A stretch of DNA of 64,000 nucleotides from Ilyobacter polytropus DSM 2926 (GTDB lineage: Bacteria > Fusobacteriota > Fusobacteriia > Fusobacteriales > Fusobacteriaceae): NCBI RefSeq assembly GCF_000165505.1, contig NC_014632.1, positions 434,001 to 498,000 on the forward strand, given 5' to 3'. Both the position numbers and the translations under genes were made by a program. Position 1 is the first letter of the stretch; each line of letters begins with the position of its first letter. Below the pieces are notes generated by a model. The model had not been told where the DNA came from. It worked only from the letters and a program-made list of their open reading frames with translations, and ran no database searches. Positions 1 to 8,879 of this stretch are shown piece after piece.

Positions 1-2
1 GT

Positions 3-335
3 GGACTTGGAATAAGCAACCTCATGGCGGCCATGGTAAGGGAAAGGACTCCACATATAGGAATACTCCGTGCCATGGGGGCAGGGAAAAACTTCATCAT
101 GACCACTTTCCTTATAGAGGCTGCCTGTATATCAGTAACAGGGGGAATCATAGGGATAATAGCAGGGGTAAATGGATCAAAAGTCATCGGGAAGCTTATA
201 GAGGTGCCTCCGATATTCATGGGGAAACATATTGTTATGACTCTTGTTGTGTCGGGTTTACTTGGGGTGGCCTTTGGGATATTGCCTGCCAAGAAAGCGG
301 CTGACATGGATACTGTGGAGGCTCTGAGGGTATAA
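3..335 (+). CDS. MacB/FtsX-type ABC transporter permease, C-terminal end only (5' truncated by window)
   Basis: The frame is open from the window edge to a TAA, so only about 110 C-terminal residues are visible. They read as the last part of an FtsX/MacB permease domain: a conserved stretch with M-x-R-x-P-x-I-G-I-L-R-A-x-G, two hydrophobic helices separated by a short extracytoplasmic loop, and the typical ending P-A-K-K-A-A-x-x-D-x-V-E-A-L-R-V. In this family the subunit couples an ATPase to export of lipoproteins, peptides or drugs. The partner ATPase and the substrate cannot be seen. An internal ATG at 24 is not the real start. Confidence 0.85.
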   Translation, partial: GLGISNLMAAMVRERTPHIGILRAMGAGKNFIMTTFLIEAACISVTGGIIGIIAGVNGSKVIGKLIEVPPIFMGKHIVMTLVVSGLLGVAFGILPAKKAADMDTVEALRV

Positions 336-960
336 GAGATAAAAGACTTTGTCACGAATTAAAAGATGAGTAATAGAATCTTTTTTGGTCACAGAGTTTC
401 ACAGAGGAGAAGAGAGAGTTTCACGGAGAAAGATAAAGATAAAAAGATCTCGTCACGAATGTGCACGAATAAAAGATAAAGAAACTATGGTTTAGTCGCA
501 GATTACACAAATTTTCACGAATTAAAAGATAAGTAATAGAATCTTTTTTGGTCACAGAGTTTCAGAGAGGAGAAGAGAGAGCTTCACAGAGAAAGATAAA
601 GAATAGAATATTTTGATTAAATTTTTTTAATAATATTGTGATGATTTGGTGGAGATAGAGTGAGTTTTATGGGAGAGACAAAGATAAAGAGGTTTAGTCG
701 CAAATTACGCAAATTAACACGAATTTAGAAGATGAAAAATTTTGCTTACAGAGTTATACTGGGGGTAAAAGTGAGTTTTATGGGAGAGACAAAGACAAAG
801 ATATTTAGTCACGAATTACACGAATTAACACTAATTTAGAAGATAAAGAAAATTTGCTTATAGAGTTTTGTGGAGATGAGAGTGGGTTTGATTTTAATAT
901 TCGTGAGATTGGTGTAATTCGTGACAAAAAAAGATCTTTTTTTAAAAATATTTAACATTA
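336..960. repeat. Gene-free stretch filled with CACAGAG / CACGAAT short-period repeats
   Basis: No gene is visible between the permease and the polysaccharide locus. From about 340 to 930 the DNA is built from degenerate words: CACAGAG or CACGGAG, and CGCAGATTA, CACGAATTA or CACAAATT, repeated at about 9-11 nt spacing and linked by AAAAGATAAG-like spacers. Two segments (about 355-440 and 525-610) resemble each other closely. The same words return at 16.1-16.7, 17.1-17.2, 18.1-18.3, 24.0-24.2, 25.6-25.8 and 34.8-35.0 kb. From 960 to 1277 the DNA is AT-rich and presumably holds the promoter of the polysaccharide operon. Confidence 0.75.
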
Positions 961-1277
961 CAGCATGTGGAACAGGACTTTAAATATGGAATTATTCTAC
1001 ATGTTTTAATTTTAAAACTTTGATCTGACACAAAAATGACATATTTTTGTGAAAACTTAGGTGAAAATTTGCCTTGTTTTTAGTGATGGGAATAACTATT
1101 TGAAATTATAAATTAAGGGTTATAAAAATAAAAAAACTTTTGAAGATTTTAGACAGAAGTTTGTTAATAATGAGTAAAAATTCTTGTACAATATGGCTGA
1201 ACAGTGGTACTATAAGGAATATATTCTGTAGGCAACTTAAAAAGATACTGAATAAAAAATGTAAGGTGGGAAAAATA

Positions 1278-2564
1278 ATGAGACATTTGAAAAATGCAGG
1301 GATGAGATCAGTCTATATATCAATTTTGTTTCTGATAAGCTTGATTTTATTTGATCATTACGGTCTTAAGCGTAATATTGTATTTTATGGAGGGTTTTTG
1401 TTGATCTCTATTTTTTACTATCTGTTTGATCTATTTAATTTTGATGTCCAGAAATATAGAGTTAGCAGTTTAATCACTTCTGGATTGATAAATATTCTTG
1501 GAATTATTATATCTTATATTTTTACAAAGAATCTTGGTTATATAAAGTTTTTTGTAAGTTTTTATTTTATTCACCATATTATCAGATATATTCTGCTTCT
1601 CGTTTTCACAAAAAAAATCCGAGTGGCAATAATCGGTAACAGAGACAAGACAGGAAGTATTATCGAATATCTAAGGATAAGTGATAAGTATAAATATATG
1701 GGTAGTTTTAATGTCGGTACTGAAACAGGTGAAGGCACAACCTACTGGGATATAAAAAATCTAAATAAAATTGTAAAAGAAGAAAAAATAAATAAAATAA
1801 TAGTTGCTGATACCAGGCATGATAAAGAAATTTCAAAACAATTATTAAAAATCAAATTAAACGGAGTAAAGGTAGTCGACCACCTAACCTTTAACCAAGA
1901 GGTAAAAGGGAAAATAGAGATAGAACATGTGGATGATAATTGGCTTTTATATGACTACGGATTCCATATATTTCATAATAATATTCAGAAGAGAGTGAAG
2001 AGACTTTTTGATATTATATTTACCATTATAATCTTTATACCTGCTTTTCCAATAATGGTTATGTCAGCCTTGATTATAAAATATGAAAGCCCAGGTCCAA
2101 TATTTTTTAAACAAAAGAGGATAGGCTTGGGAAATGAACCTTTTGAAATGCTTAAATTCAGATCGATGAAACTGCATGACCCAAATGAACATTCTAAGTA
2201 TGCAGGGGAAAATGATGATAGGATCACTAAGTACGGGAAGTTTATGAGAAAAATGAGAATAGACGAACTTCCTCAACTGTGGAATGTGATAAGAGGAGAT
2301 ATGAGCTTCGTAGGTCCAAGGGCAGAATGGGATGAACTTTGCTATGCTTACATGGAGAAAATACCTTATTATAATGTAAGGCACTCTGTGCAGCCGGGAC
2401 TCACAGGATGGGCACAGGTAATGTACCCATATGGAGCAGGTATAGAGGATGCAAAGAGAAAGTTTGAGTATGATCTCTACTATATAAAGCATCAGAGTTT
2501 TATAACCGATCTACTGATATTTTTTAAGACCATTAAAACAGTTGTGTTTGGGAGAGGAAGATAG
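1278..2564 (+). CDS. Polyprenyl glycosylphosphotransferase, initiating sugar transferase of the polysaccharide locus
   Basis: Predicted integral membrane enzyme that transfers a sugar-1-phosphate to undecaprenyl phosphate, the first step of repeat-unit assembly (WbaP/WcaJ family). About four N-terminal membrane helices are followed by a soluble nucleotide-binding-like middle part. The C-terminal catalytic bacterial sugar transferase domain has K-R-x-F-D near its start, S-P-G-P-I-F-F-K-Q-x-R-I-G, K-F-R-S-M, D-E-L-P-Q-L-W-N-V and G-D-M-S-x-V-G-P-R-x-E. The frame is open back to a TTG at 1140. I chose ATG 1278 because GGTGGG lies 7 nt upstream and the first membrane helix follows directly; a promoter-like TTGTAC-18-TACTAT sits at 1184-1213. 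The sugar is not decidable. Confidence 0.88.
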   Translation: MRHLKNAGMRSVYISILFLISLILFDHYGLKRNIVFYGGFLLISIFYYLFDLFNFDVQKYRVSSLITSGLINILGIIISYIFTKNLGYIKFFVSFYFIHHIIRYILLLVFTKKIRVAIIGNRDKTGSIIEYLRISDKYKYMGSFNVGTETGEGTTYWDIKNLNKIVKEEKINKIIVADTRHDKEISKQLLKIKLNGVKVVDHLTFNQEVKGKIEIEHVDDNWLLYDYGFHIFHNNIQKRVKRLFDIIFTIIIFIPAFPIMVMSALIIKYESPGPIFFKQKRIGLGNEPFEMLKFRSMKLHDPNEHSKYAGENDDRITKYGKFMRKMRIDELPQLWNVIRGDMSFVGPRAEWDELCYAYMEKIPYYNVRHSVQPGLTGWAQVMYPYGAGIEDAKRKFEYDLYYIKHQSFITDLLIFFKTIKTVVFGRGR

Positions 2565-2597
2565 GTAAGTTATGATTAAAGTTGGGAGAGAATATAA

Positions 2598-3704
2598 TTG
2601 AAAAAATTAATGTTTGTTGCGAATACATCATGGTATCTTTATAATTTTCGACATGGAATTCTAGAGAGATTGATAAAGGATGGTTATACTGTCCAGATAC
2701 TAGCTCCAGAGGACAAATACAGCAAAAATCTTGTTGAGATGGGTTGTGAGTTTTATCATATTGATACAGATGGCAAAACAAAAAATCCATTAAAGGATTT
2801 GGGACTTCTCATAAATTATTATAAGATGTTAAAAAAATTAAAACCGGATATGATATTTAACAGCACAATAAAGCCGAATATATATGCCAGCATGGCTGCG
2901 TCAATACTTAAAATAGACGTGATAAATAACGTCAGTGGTCTGGGGAATATTTTTATAAACAATAACCTGACGACAAAATTGGTAAAGATACTATACAGAA
3001 TTGCATTCAGGAATTCTAAAAAGGTTTTTTTCCAGAATGATGACGATATGAAGTTATTCTTAGATAATAAACTTGTGACAGAAGATTTTTGTGGAAGGCT
3101 ACCTGGATCAGGAGTAAACACAGAAAAATTTAAGCCTATGGAAAAAAAACCTAGTGATAAAATCAAGTTTATTTTGATTGCAAGAATGCTTTGGGACAAA
3201 GGTATAGGGGAATATGTAGAGACGGCAAGGGTTTTGAATAAGAAATACAATAATCTTGAGTTTCAGCTTTTGGGGCACCTTAATTTCGACAATCCCACGG
3301 CAATAAGTAAGGAACAGATGGATAAATGGGTTGAAGAAGGGATAGTTAGCTATCTGGGCCTTTCTGACGATGTGAGGGAGCAGATAAAGGAAGCAGACTG
3401 TGTAGTCCTTCCATCTAAATATAGAGAGGGAGTCCCGAAAACTCTTATAGAGGCAGCTGCAATGGAGAAACCTATTATAACAACTGATAATGTAGGATGC
3501 AGGGATATAGTAGAGGATGGTCATAATGGGTTTCTATGTAAACCTAAAAGTGTAGAGAGTTTAGTTAGAAAAATAGAATACTTTCTTAAACTAAGCGAAG
3601 AAAATAGAGATGTTTTGGGTAAGAATGGAAGGATAAAAGTAGAAAGAGAATTTGATGAAAAGATAGTGATAGAAAAATATTTTGAAGAAATAAATAGGGG
3701 ATAA
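2598..3704 (+). CDS. Glycosyltransferase family 4 (GT-B), PglA-like
   Basis: Retaining GT-B glycosyltransferase of about 368 residues that probably adds the second sugar to the lipid-linked primer on the cytoplasmic face. The N-terminal half begins with the F-V-A-N-T-S-W-Y-L-Y-N-F-R motif found in bacillosaminyl-lipid galactosaminyltransferases such as PglA. The C-terminal half carries the donor-binding E-x7-E region (REGVPKTLIEAAAMEKP, about residues 272-289). The start is TTG, supported by GGGAGAG at 2584-2590; the next ATG (2610) would remove the conserved first strand. It starts 33 nt after the initiating transferase and ends 1 nt before the next gene, so it is co-transcribed. Acceptor and donor are unknown. 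Confidence 0.87.
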   Translation: MKKLMFVANTSWYLYNFRHGILERLIKDGYTVQILAPEDKYSKNLVEMGCEFYHIDTDGKTKNPLKDLGLLINYYKMLKKLKPDMIFNSTIKPNIYASMAASILKIDVINNVSGLGNIFINNNLTTKLVKILYRIAFRNSKKVFFQNDDDMKLFLDNKLVTEDFCGRLPGSGVNTEKFKPMEKKPSDKIKFILIARMLWDKGIGEYVETARVLNKKYNNLEFQLLGHLNFDNPTAISKEQMDKWVEEGIVSYLGLSDDVREQIKEADCVVLPSKYREGVPKTLIEAAAMEKPIITTDNVGCRDIVEDGHNGFLCKPKSVESLVRKIEYFLKLSEENRDVLGKNGRIKVEREFDEKIVIEKYFEEINRG

Positions 3705-3705
3705 T

Positions 3706-4590
3706 ATGAGATTAAAAAGAATGTTAAAGAATGTTATAAGAGACAGTTTGAGGATGGTTATGCCAAAATTATGGTATCTAAAGTTAAGGTTTTATTTAAC
3801 CCATGGATATAGACTAAACTTAAAAAAATCTAAGACATGGAATGAAAAAATTCAATATAGAAAACTAAATTGTGATTCAGAATTTTTATCAAATTTTACA
3901 GATAAAATAGTAGTAAGAGATTATGTAAAAGAAATAATAGGAGAAGAGTATTTAATTCCACTTTTAGGTTATTATGAAAAAATTACTCCTAAAGATATAG
4001 AAAATCTTCCAAAAAGTTTTGTTATAAAAACAAGTAATGGTTCAGGAGGCGAAAATATAAAAGTAATATGGGATAAAAATAAAGAAGATATTATTAAGTT
4101 ATGTAAACAATTTAATAAGTATTTAGATATGAAAATTGGTCATAAAATAGATGAATTATACTATGATGTAAAGAGACCAAGAATTTTAGTAGAAAAACTA
4201 ATGTTAGATGAAAATGGTAATATTCCAATGGACCTTAAATTTCATACGTTTGTAAATGGGGGAAAACCATCTTACATTATACAGGTTGATTTATCAAGAT
4301 TTGAAGATCATAGTAGAGATTGGTATGGTGAAAATTGGGAGCTTTTAGACTTGAAGCAAACTTACAAAAGGTCTAATGAAATTTTATCGGAACCTAAAAA
4401 ATTTAATCAGATGAAAGAAATAGCTCATAAATTAGTTAAAAATTTTAATTACTGCAGAGTAGATTTATATAATTTAGATGGAGAAATTTATTTTGGAGAA
4501 TTAACTTTTTGCCATGGAAGTGGATGGGAAAAAATAGAACCTCGAGAATGGGATTATAAAATGGGAGAAATGTGGTATGAAGATAGATAA
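3706..4590 (+). CDS. TupA-like ATP-grasp ligase, copy 1
   Basis: About 294 residues matching the ATP-grasp family typified by TupA of teichuronopeptide synthesis. Visible family marks in order are N-E-K-I-Q-Y-R-K-L (about 42-50), Y-L-I-P-L-L-G, F-V-I-K-T-S-N-G-S-G-G (nucleotide-binding loop, about 104-114), D-L-K-F-H-T-F, C-R-V-D-L-Y (about 249) and F-G-E-L-T-F-C-H-G-S-G near the C-terminus. ATP-grasp enzymes join a carboxylate to an amine or thiol through an acylphosphate; in TupA this is thought to link amino acids and uronate. It begins 1 nt after the upstream stop and overlaps the next gene by 14 nt. The DNA is markedly more AT-rich than the housekeeping genes. A paralogue lies at 6838. 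Confidence 0.85.
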   Translation: MRLKRMLKNVIRDSLRMVMPKLWYLKLRFYLTHGYRLNLKKSKTWNEKIQYRKLNCDSEFLSNFTDKIVVRDYVKEIIGEEYLIPLLGYYEKITPKDIENLPKSFVIKTSNGSGGENIKVIWDKNKEDIIKLCKQFNKYLDMKIGHKIDELYYDVKRPRILVEKLMLDENGNIPMDLKFHTFVNGGKPSYIIQVDLSRFEDHSRDWYGENWELLDLKQTYKRSNEILSEPKKFNQMKEIAHKLVKNFNYCRVDLYNLDGEIYFGELTFCHGSGWEKIEPREWDYKMGEMWYEDR

Positions 4591-5650
4591 TAATTTCATA
4601 CTATATTTAGTCATATTTTTAGTCTTCTATATGTTCACAGTTTTTAAAGAAAGATATCCAATAAAAATATCAATATTAAAATTTTTTAATTTTCTTATTT
4701 TAATTCTTTTATTTGGTTTTACACATGAGATGGGAACAGATAATACATTGTATGAAAGACATTATTATTCTGCTAATTATCAGGATTTATTTAACTTAGG
4801 AAGATCAGGTTTAGGGTTAAAAATTTTAAATTTATTAGCAAACTCGTTAAAAATAGAATATGAGTTATTTAAAGCATTTACGACGACATCAATACTAATA
4901 TTATTTTTTAAAAGTTTTAATTTTTTTTTCAAAAAACAATATTTTTATGCTGTTTTTATGTTTTTGGGTATAGGTATGACGCAATTAACACAAAACATAA
5001 TAAAGCAAGGAATTGCGGCAAGTATATTAGCACTTTCAATGATATATATTTTAAAGAAAAAGCCCAAAAAATATATTGGATTAATTTGTCTTGCCAGTGT
5101 ATTTCATAATACGGTTATTTTATTTCTTCCTTTTTATAAAATTTTGAAAAATCCATTAAAACTAAAAACAAAAAAAAAGTTATTTGTTTTTAGTTTAGTG
5201 GTAGGTCTGTTTTTAGGAAATGTATTTCTAACTAAAGTTATAAGTTATCTACCTGAAAGTGACTATTATATGATGTATCTTAGACAAGATGAACTATTAG
5301 GAATAAAGTTTAATATCCTAAATTTTATTGAATATTATGTACCATTCATTGTAGTTATTTTAAATAGGAAAAAATTTAATAGGCTGGATAAATTTATTTT
5401 TGAATATTATTTTTATTTGATATTATTAACTAATTTATTATTAAACTACAAGTATATTTTTGTTAGAATAACACCTTATTTTGTAATTCCAATTATATGG
5501 AGTTATATATTTATAACGTTTAAAAGTATCAAAATGAAGAAAGTTTGTAAGTTAATAATGATAATGTTTATATTTGTTATTTATGCATTGAGAACTATAA
5601 ATAATAGTGCACTAGAATATTCTAATTATATATTAGAAGTTTTATTTTAA
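4577..5650 (+). CDS. EpsG-like / Wzy-type polysaccharide polymerase
   Basis: A 357-residue, almost entirely hydrophobic protein with roughly ten predicted membrane helices and short basic loops. The family mark is the sequence H-E-M-G-T-D-N-T-L-Y-E-R-H-Y near residue 50, equivalent to the conserved G-x-D-x-x-x-Y of EpsG-family polymerases. Others are a hydrophobic block ending T-Q-x-I-I-K-Q-G-I-A-A-S-I and a helix with A-S-x-F-H-N-T-V. It probably polymerises lipid-linked repeat units at the periplasmic face. It overlaps the preceding ATP-grasp gene by 14 nt, implying translational coupling. As usual for Wzy proteins, the assignment rests on topology, a few residues and context. Confidence 0.75.
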   Translation: MKIDNNFILYLVIFLVFYMFTVFKERYPIKISILKFFNFLILILLFGFTHEMGTDNTLYERHYYSANYQDLFNLGRSGLGLKILNLLANSLKIEYELFKAFTTTSILILFFKSFNFFFKKQYFYAVFMFLGIGMTQLTQNIIKQGIAASILALSMIYILKKKPKKYIGLICLASVFHNTVILFLPFYKILKNPLKLKTKKKLFVFSLVVGLFLGNVFLTKVISYLPESDYYMMYLRQDELLGIKFNILNFIEYYVPFIVVILNRKKFNRLDKFIFEYYFYLILLTNLLLNYKYIFVRITPYFVIPIIWSYIFITFKSIKMKKVCKLIMIMFIFVIYALRTINNSALEYSNYILEVLF

Positions 5651-5661
5651 AGGAGTTAAAG

Positions 5662-6708
5662 ATGGAATTAGTTTCGGTAGTGATGGCAGTATTTAATGGA
5701 GAAAAGTATCTAAAAGAAGCTTTAGAAAGCATATTAAGACAAAGTTATAAAAATTTTGAATTTGTAATAATAGATGACGGGTCAACAGATGACAGCGTAA
5801 AAATAATAGAAAGCTATAATGAAAAAAGAATAATTTTAATAAAAAACAACAAAAATTTAGGTCTACCAACATCATTAAATAAAGGGATAGAGGCTGCAAA
5901 AGGAAAATATATTGCAAGAATGGATGCAGATGATATTTGTAAAAAAGACAGACTAAAACTTCAAGTAGAATTTTTAGAAAAAAATGAAGATATAGATGTT
6001 TTAGCAGGTGGAGTGGAAATATTTGTAGGGGGAAATAAATGGGTTAAAAAGAAACTTTATCCACCAGAGTGTCACAAAGAAATTGAGAAAAGATTACTTT
6101 ATGAAAATTGTTTAACTCATCCTACAATAATGATGAGGAAGTCTTTTCTTTTAAAAAACAACTTAAAATACAATGTAGAATGCAAATTTGCTCAAGACTG
6201 GGCTTTGTGGCTTGAGGCAACAAGGTATGGAAAATTTTATGGTCTGAACAAAGTTTTATTAGAGTACAGAATACATAAAAAAAGTATAACATCAAATACT
6301 AACAACAAATATGTAGAAAGAATAAAAGTTTTAAGTGTGGTCTTAAAGAGAGAACTTGAAGCAAGAGGGTTTTATTTTTCAGAGGAAGAAATAGAAGGAA
6401 TCAAGGAGTTTGGTTCAATTTCAGCTTTAAAAGGAAAAACCTTTAAATCAAAAACATTTATAGAAAATACAGTTAAAAAGTTGCACCTTGAGAACGATAG
6501 CAAAGGTTACTTTGATAAAAGAATATTTAAAAATATCACAAAAGAAAAATATATAAAGTATTTATCTTTCACTGGAGATTTTAAAGACTATAAAGAAAGT
6601 ATTTTTTATGAAGGAGAATCTTCTTTTTTATTTTATAAATTTTTTTATAAAGCTAAATTAAAATATATTATAAAAAATAAAATATGGGTAAGGCATAAAT
6701 CAAAATAA
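5662..6708 (+). CDS. Glycosyltransferase family 2
   Basis: A GT-A glycosyltransferase of 348 residues. It starts with S-V-V-M-A-V-F-N-G-E-K-Y-L, followed by S-I-L-R-Q-S-Y-x-N-F-E-x-V-I-I-D-D-G-S-T-D-D-S and the metal-binding D-A-D-D (about residues 91-94, in ARMDADD). The acceptor-side motif is Q-D-W-A-L-W. The remaining 120 residues are lysine-rich and of unclear use. ATG 5662 has GGAG at 5652-5655. It transfers a nucleotide-activated sugar to the growing lipid-linked oligosaccharide; the sugar cannot be named. It is followed by a 129-nt gap, after which the ATP-grasp paralogue starts. Confidence 0.88.
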   Translation: MELVSVVMAVFNGEKYLKEALESILRQSYKNFEFVIIDDGSTDDSVKIIESYNEKRIILIKNNKNLGLPTSLNKGIEAAKGKYIARMDADDICKKDRLKLQVEFLEKNEDIDVLAGGVEIFVGGNKWVKKKLYPPECHKEIEKRLLYENCLTHPTIMMRKSFLLKNNLKYNVECKFAQDWALWLEATRYGKFYGLNKVLLEYRIHKKSITSNTNNKYVERIKVLSVVLKRELEARGFYFSEEEIEGIKEFGSISALKGKTFKSKTFIENTVKKLHLENDSKGYFDKRIFKNITKEKYIKYLSFTGDFKDYKESIFYEGESSFLFYKFFYKAKLKYIIKNKIWVRHKSK

Positions 6709-6837
6709 GCAATTTTAAGAAGAGAAATTTCTAATTCAAAAACGAAGCAGAAGGCTATAAAACACAAAAAATAGATATATTCATGTAAATTTTATTGGCA
6801 ATAAAATTATAAAAAATTAAAGACGAGGAGAGCTAGG

Positions 6838-7719
6838 ATGCTTAAAAAAAAAATAAAGTTGATACTTAGAAAAAATTTATCTGATGAAATTTTTATAAAA
6901 ATTTCAGGATTATACCATTTAGGATACTTAATGAATTTGAAAAAACCAAAAACTTTTAATGAAAAGATACAATATAGAAAATTATATGATAAAAATCCTT
7001 TATATTCTCTGTGCTCAGATAAGTATAGAGCAAGAGAGTATGTGAAGGAAAAGATAGGAGAGGATTACCTTATTCCGCTTCATTTAGTGACTAAAAAATT
7101 AACAGAAAAACAATGGAACAATCTCCCAAATAAATTTGTAGCAAAAGCAAATCATAATAGCGGACCAGTTCAGATAGTAAAAGATAAATCTAAAACTTAT
7201 TATGAGAATGTTGCAAAAGAATTGCACAGGCAGCTCAATGAAAAATTTGGAATTTTAACAATAGAGTACTATTATGAGGAAATAAAACCATTAATTATTA
7301 TAGAGGATCTTTTAATGACAAAAAAAGGGTTAGTGGACGACTATAAATTTCACTGCTTTAATTCAAAGGGGGAGTTTAAATGTATTTTCATGTATGATTA
7401 TGGAAAAGAAAATGATATGAAAGACTATCCTAGGCAAATGTTTGATGAAAATTTTAATAAATTACCTTTTGAGCTTAGCAGAAGAGACGATGGGAAAGAG
7501 TTAGAAAAACCTAAAAATTTTGATAAAATGATAAGCTTAGCTAAAAAATTATCTAAAGATTTTGATTATGTCAGAGTAGATTTTTTCGAAGTGGATGACA
7601 ATATTTATTTTAACGAACTAACTTTTTGTCATGCATGTGGGTTTCAAAGCTTTAATCCACGCGAATGGGACTATAAGCTGGGTAGTTATTGGGATCAAAA
7701 AATTAATAATGATAATTAA
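6838..7719 (+). CDS. TupA-like ATP-grasp ligase, copy 2
   Basis: A paralogue (293 residues) of the protein at 3706, sharing the whole motif series: N-E-K-I-Q-Y-R-K-L, Y-L-I-P-L, F-V-A-K-A-N-H-N-S-G-P, D-Y-K-F-H-C-F, Y-V-R-V-D-F-F and F-N-E-L-T-F-C-H-A-C-G, then F-N-P-R-E-W-D-Y-K-L-G. The phosphate-loop region differs (NHNSGP against SNGSGG in copy 1), so the two enzymes probably use different acceptors or donors. The start ATG follows GAGGAG at 6826-6831. Family knowledge supports ATP-dependent carboxylate-amine ligation. The same locus makes UDP-glucuronate, which supplies carboxylates. Confidence 0.85.
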   Translation: MLKKKIKLILRKNLSDEIFIKISGLYHLGYLMNLKKPKTFNEKIQYRKLYDKNPLYSLCSDKYRAREYVKEKIGEDYLIPLHLVTKKLTEKQWNNLPNKFVAKANHNSGPVQIVKDKSKTYYENVAKELHRQLNEKFGILTIEYYYEEIKPLIIIEDLLMTKKGLVDDYKFHCFNSKGEFKCIFMYDYGKENDMKDYPRQMFDENFNKLPFELSRRDDGKELEKPKNFDKMISLAKKLSKDFDYVRVDFFEVDDNIYFNELTFCHACGFQSFNPREWDYKLGSYWDQKINNDN

Positions 7720-7751
7720 GAGCAAAGTTTTTAGTATAAAGGAGAATGATT

Positions 7752-8876
7752 ATGAGGTTAATGTTATTAACAATTAGAGAACATCCGGGAACTCAGGGAG
7801 GAATACAAACATTTTTAAGAACTTTAAAAAAATATTTTAACGAGGATGCTTTTTTTGTAACTACTGTGATACCTAAAAAAGAAGATATTCTCTTTAATAT
7901 TATAGACTTAAAAAATATTTCAGCATTTCAAAATAATAAATACTTTCATTTAATTGGAAGAACTTTTTCAAAGATATCTAGAGAGGCATTTAAAAAGGAT
8001 GTTTTAAATTTAATCTATAAAAAACAGTTAAAGTCATTTGATGGGATATCTATATTAGCCTCTCCAAAAGATATTAAAATTGTTAATAAAAAGTGTAAAA
8101 AAATTCTTGTTCAGCATACCAATGTCAGTAACTTAATAAAAAGTAAGTCCAACTTTTTTAATAGCAATAAATTAATAGAAAAAGCTGAAAAAGAATTAGA
8201 TGTATTTGTTGCTCTTTCTCCAAAAGATAAGGAGCTTATTGAAAATACATTTAAATTAGAAAAAGGAAAAGTTGTTTGTATAAGACATAGCTGCGAACTT
8301 CCTTTATTAGAAGAAAAAAAAGAAAAAAGTAAGAACTTAATTATGATTTCTAGGCTAGACAATACTTCTAAAAGATTTGACTTAGCAATGAAGGCTATGA
8401 AAAAGTTACCAAATTATAATCTTAATATTTATGGGGATGGAAAAGATAGAAAGATACTCGAAACACTCAGAGCTAAACTAGCTTTAAAAAATGTTATTTT
8501 TCATGGAAAGACTAACAAAGTTAAAGAAAAGCTAGATGAGAACGGAATATTTATTATGACTAGTGATTATGAAGGATATGGAATTACAAATATAGAAGCA
8601 ATGAGAAGAGGATTGCCGATAATTCTTAGAGATACATATGAAGCTGCTAGTGATATTGTTCAGGGAAATGGTGTTTTATTAGAGAAGGAATGGAATGAGG
8701 ATAAATTTGTAAAAGCTGTATATGAGGTATATAAAAACTATGAAGAATATTCATTAAAAAGTATTGAACTAGGAAAAAGGCATAATCCAAAGACCATAAA
8801 AGTCCATTGGGAAAAATTGTTTGAAGAATTGACGAATAGTTTTAGAGAGTGTCAAGGCGAAGAAGGAGTAATCTAA
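7752..8876 (+). CDS. Glycosyltransferase family 4, tandem copy A
   Basis: A GT-B glycosyltransferase of 374 residues. The N-terminal domain opens with the acceptor-side G-G-I-Q-T-F loop. The C-terminal domain has the donor-binding elements I-S-R-L-D-N-T-S-K-R-F-D, N-I-Y-G-D-G and M-T-S-D-Y-E-G-Y-G-I-T-N-I-E-A-M-R-R-G-L-P-I (E-x7-E). Two ATGs are in frame, at 7746 and 7752. The GGAG at 7741-7744 is 7 nt from the second and only 1 nt from the first, so I use 7752. The following gene is a close tandem paralogue with near-identical 3' DNA. Confidence 0.87.
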   Translation: MRLMLLTIREHPGTQGGIQTFLRTLKKYFNEDAFFVTTVIPKKEDILFNIIDLKNISAFQNNKYFHLIGRTFSKISREAFKKDVLNLIYKKQLKSFDGISILASPKDIKIVNKKCKKILVQHTNVSNLIKSKSNFFNSNKLIEKAEKELDVFVALSPKDKELIENTFKLEKGKVVCIRHSCELPLLEEKKEKSKNLIMISRLDNTSKRFDLAMKAMKKLPNYNLNIYGDGKDRKILETLRAKLALKNVIFHGKTNKVKEKLDENGIFIMTSDYEGYGITNIEAMRRGLPIILRDTYEAASDIVQGNGVLLEKEWNEDKFVKAVYEVYKNYEEYSLKSIELGKRHNPKTIKVHWEKLFEELTNSFRECQGEEGVI

Positions 8877-8879
8877 TTT

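Noticed and set aside
340-930. CRISPR array
   Set aside because: The repeats are short, degenerate and spaced about 10 nt apart with no constant spacer length, and no cas genes are present.
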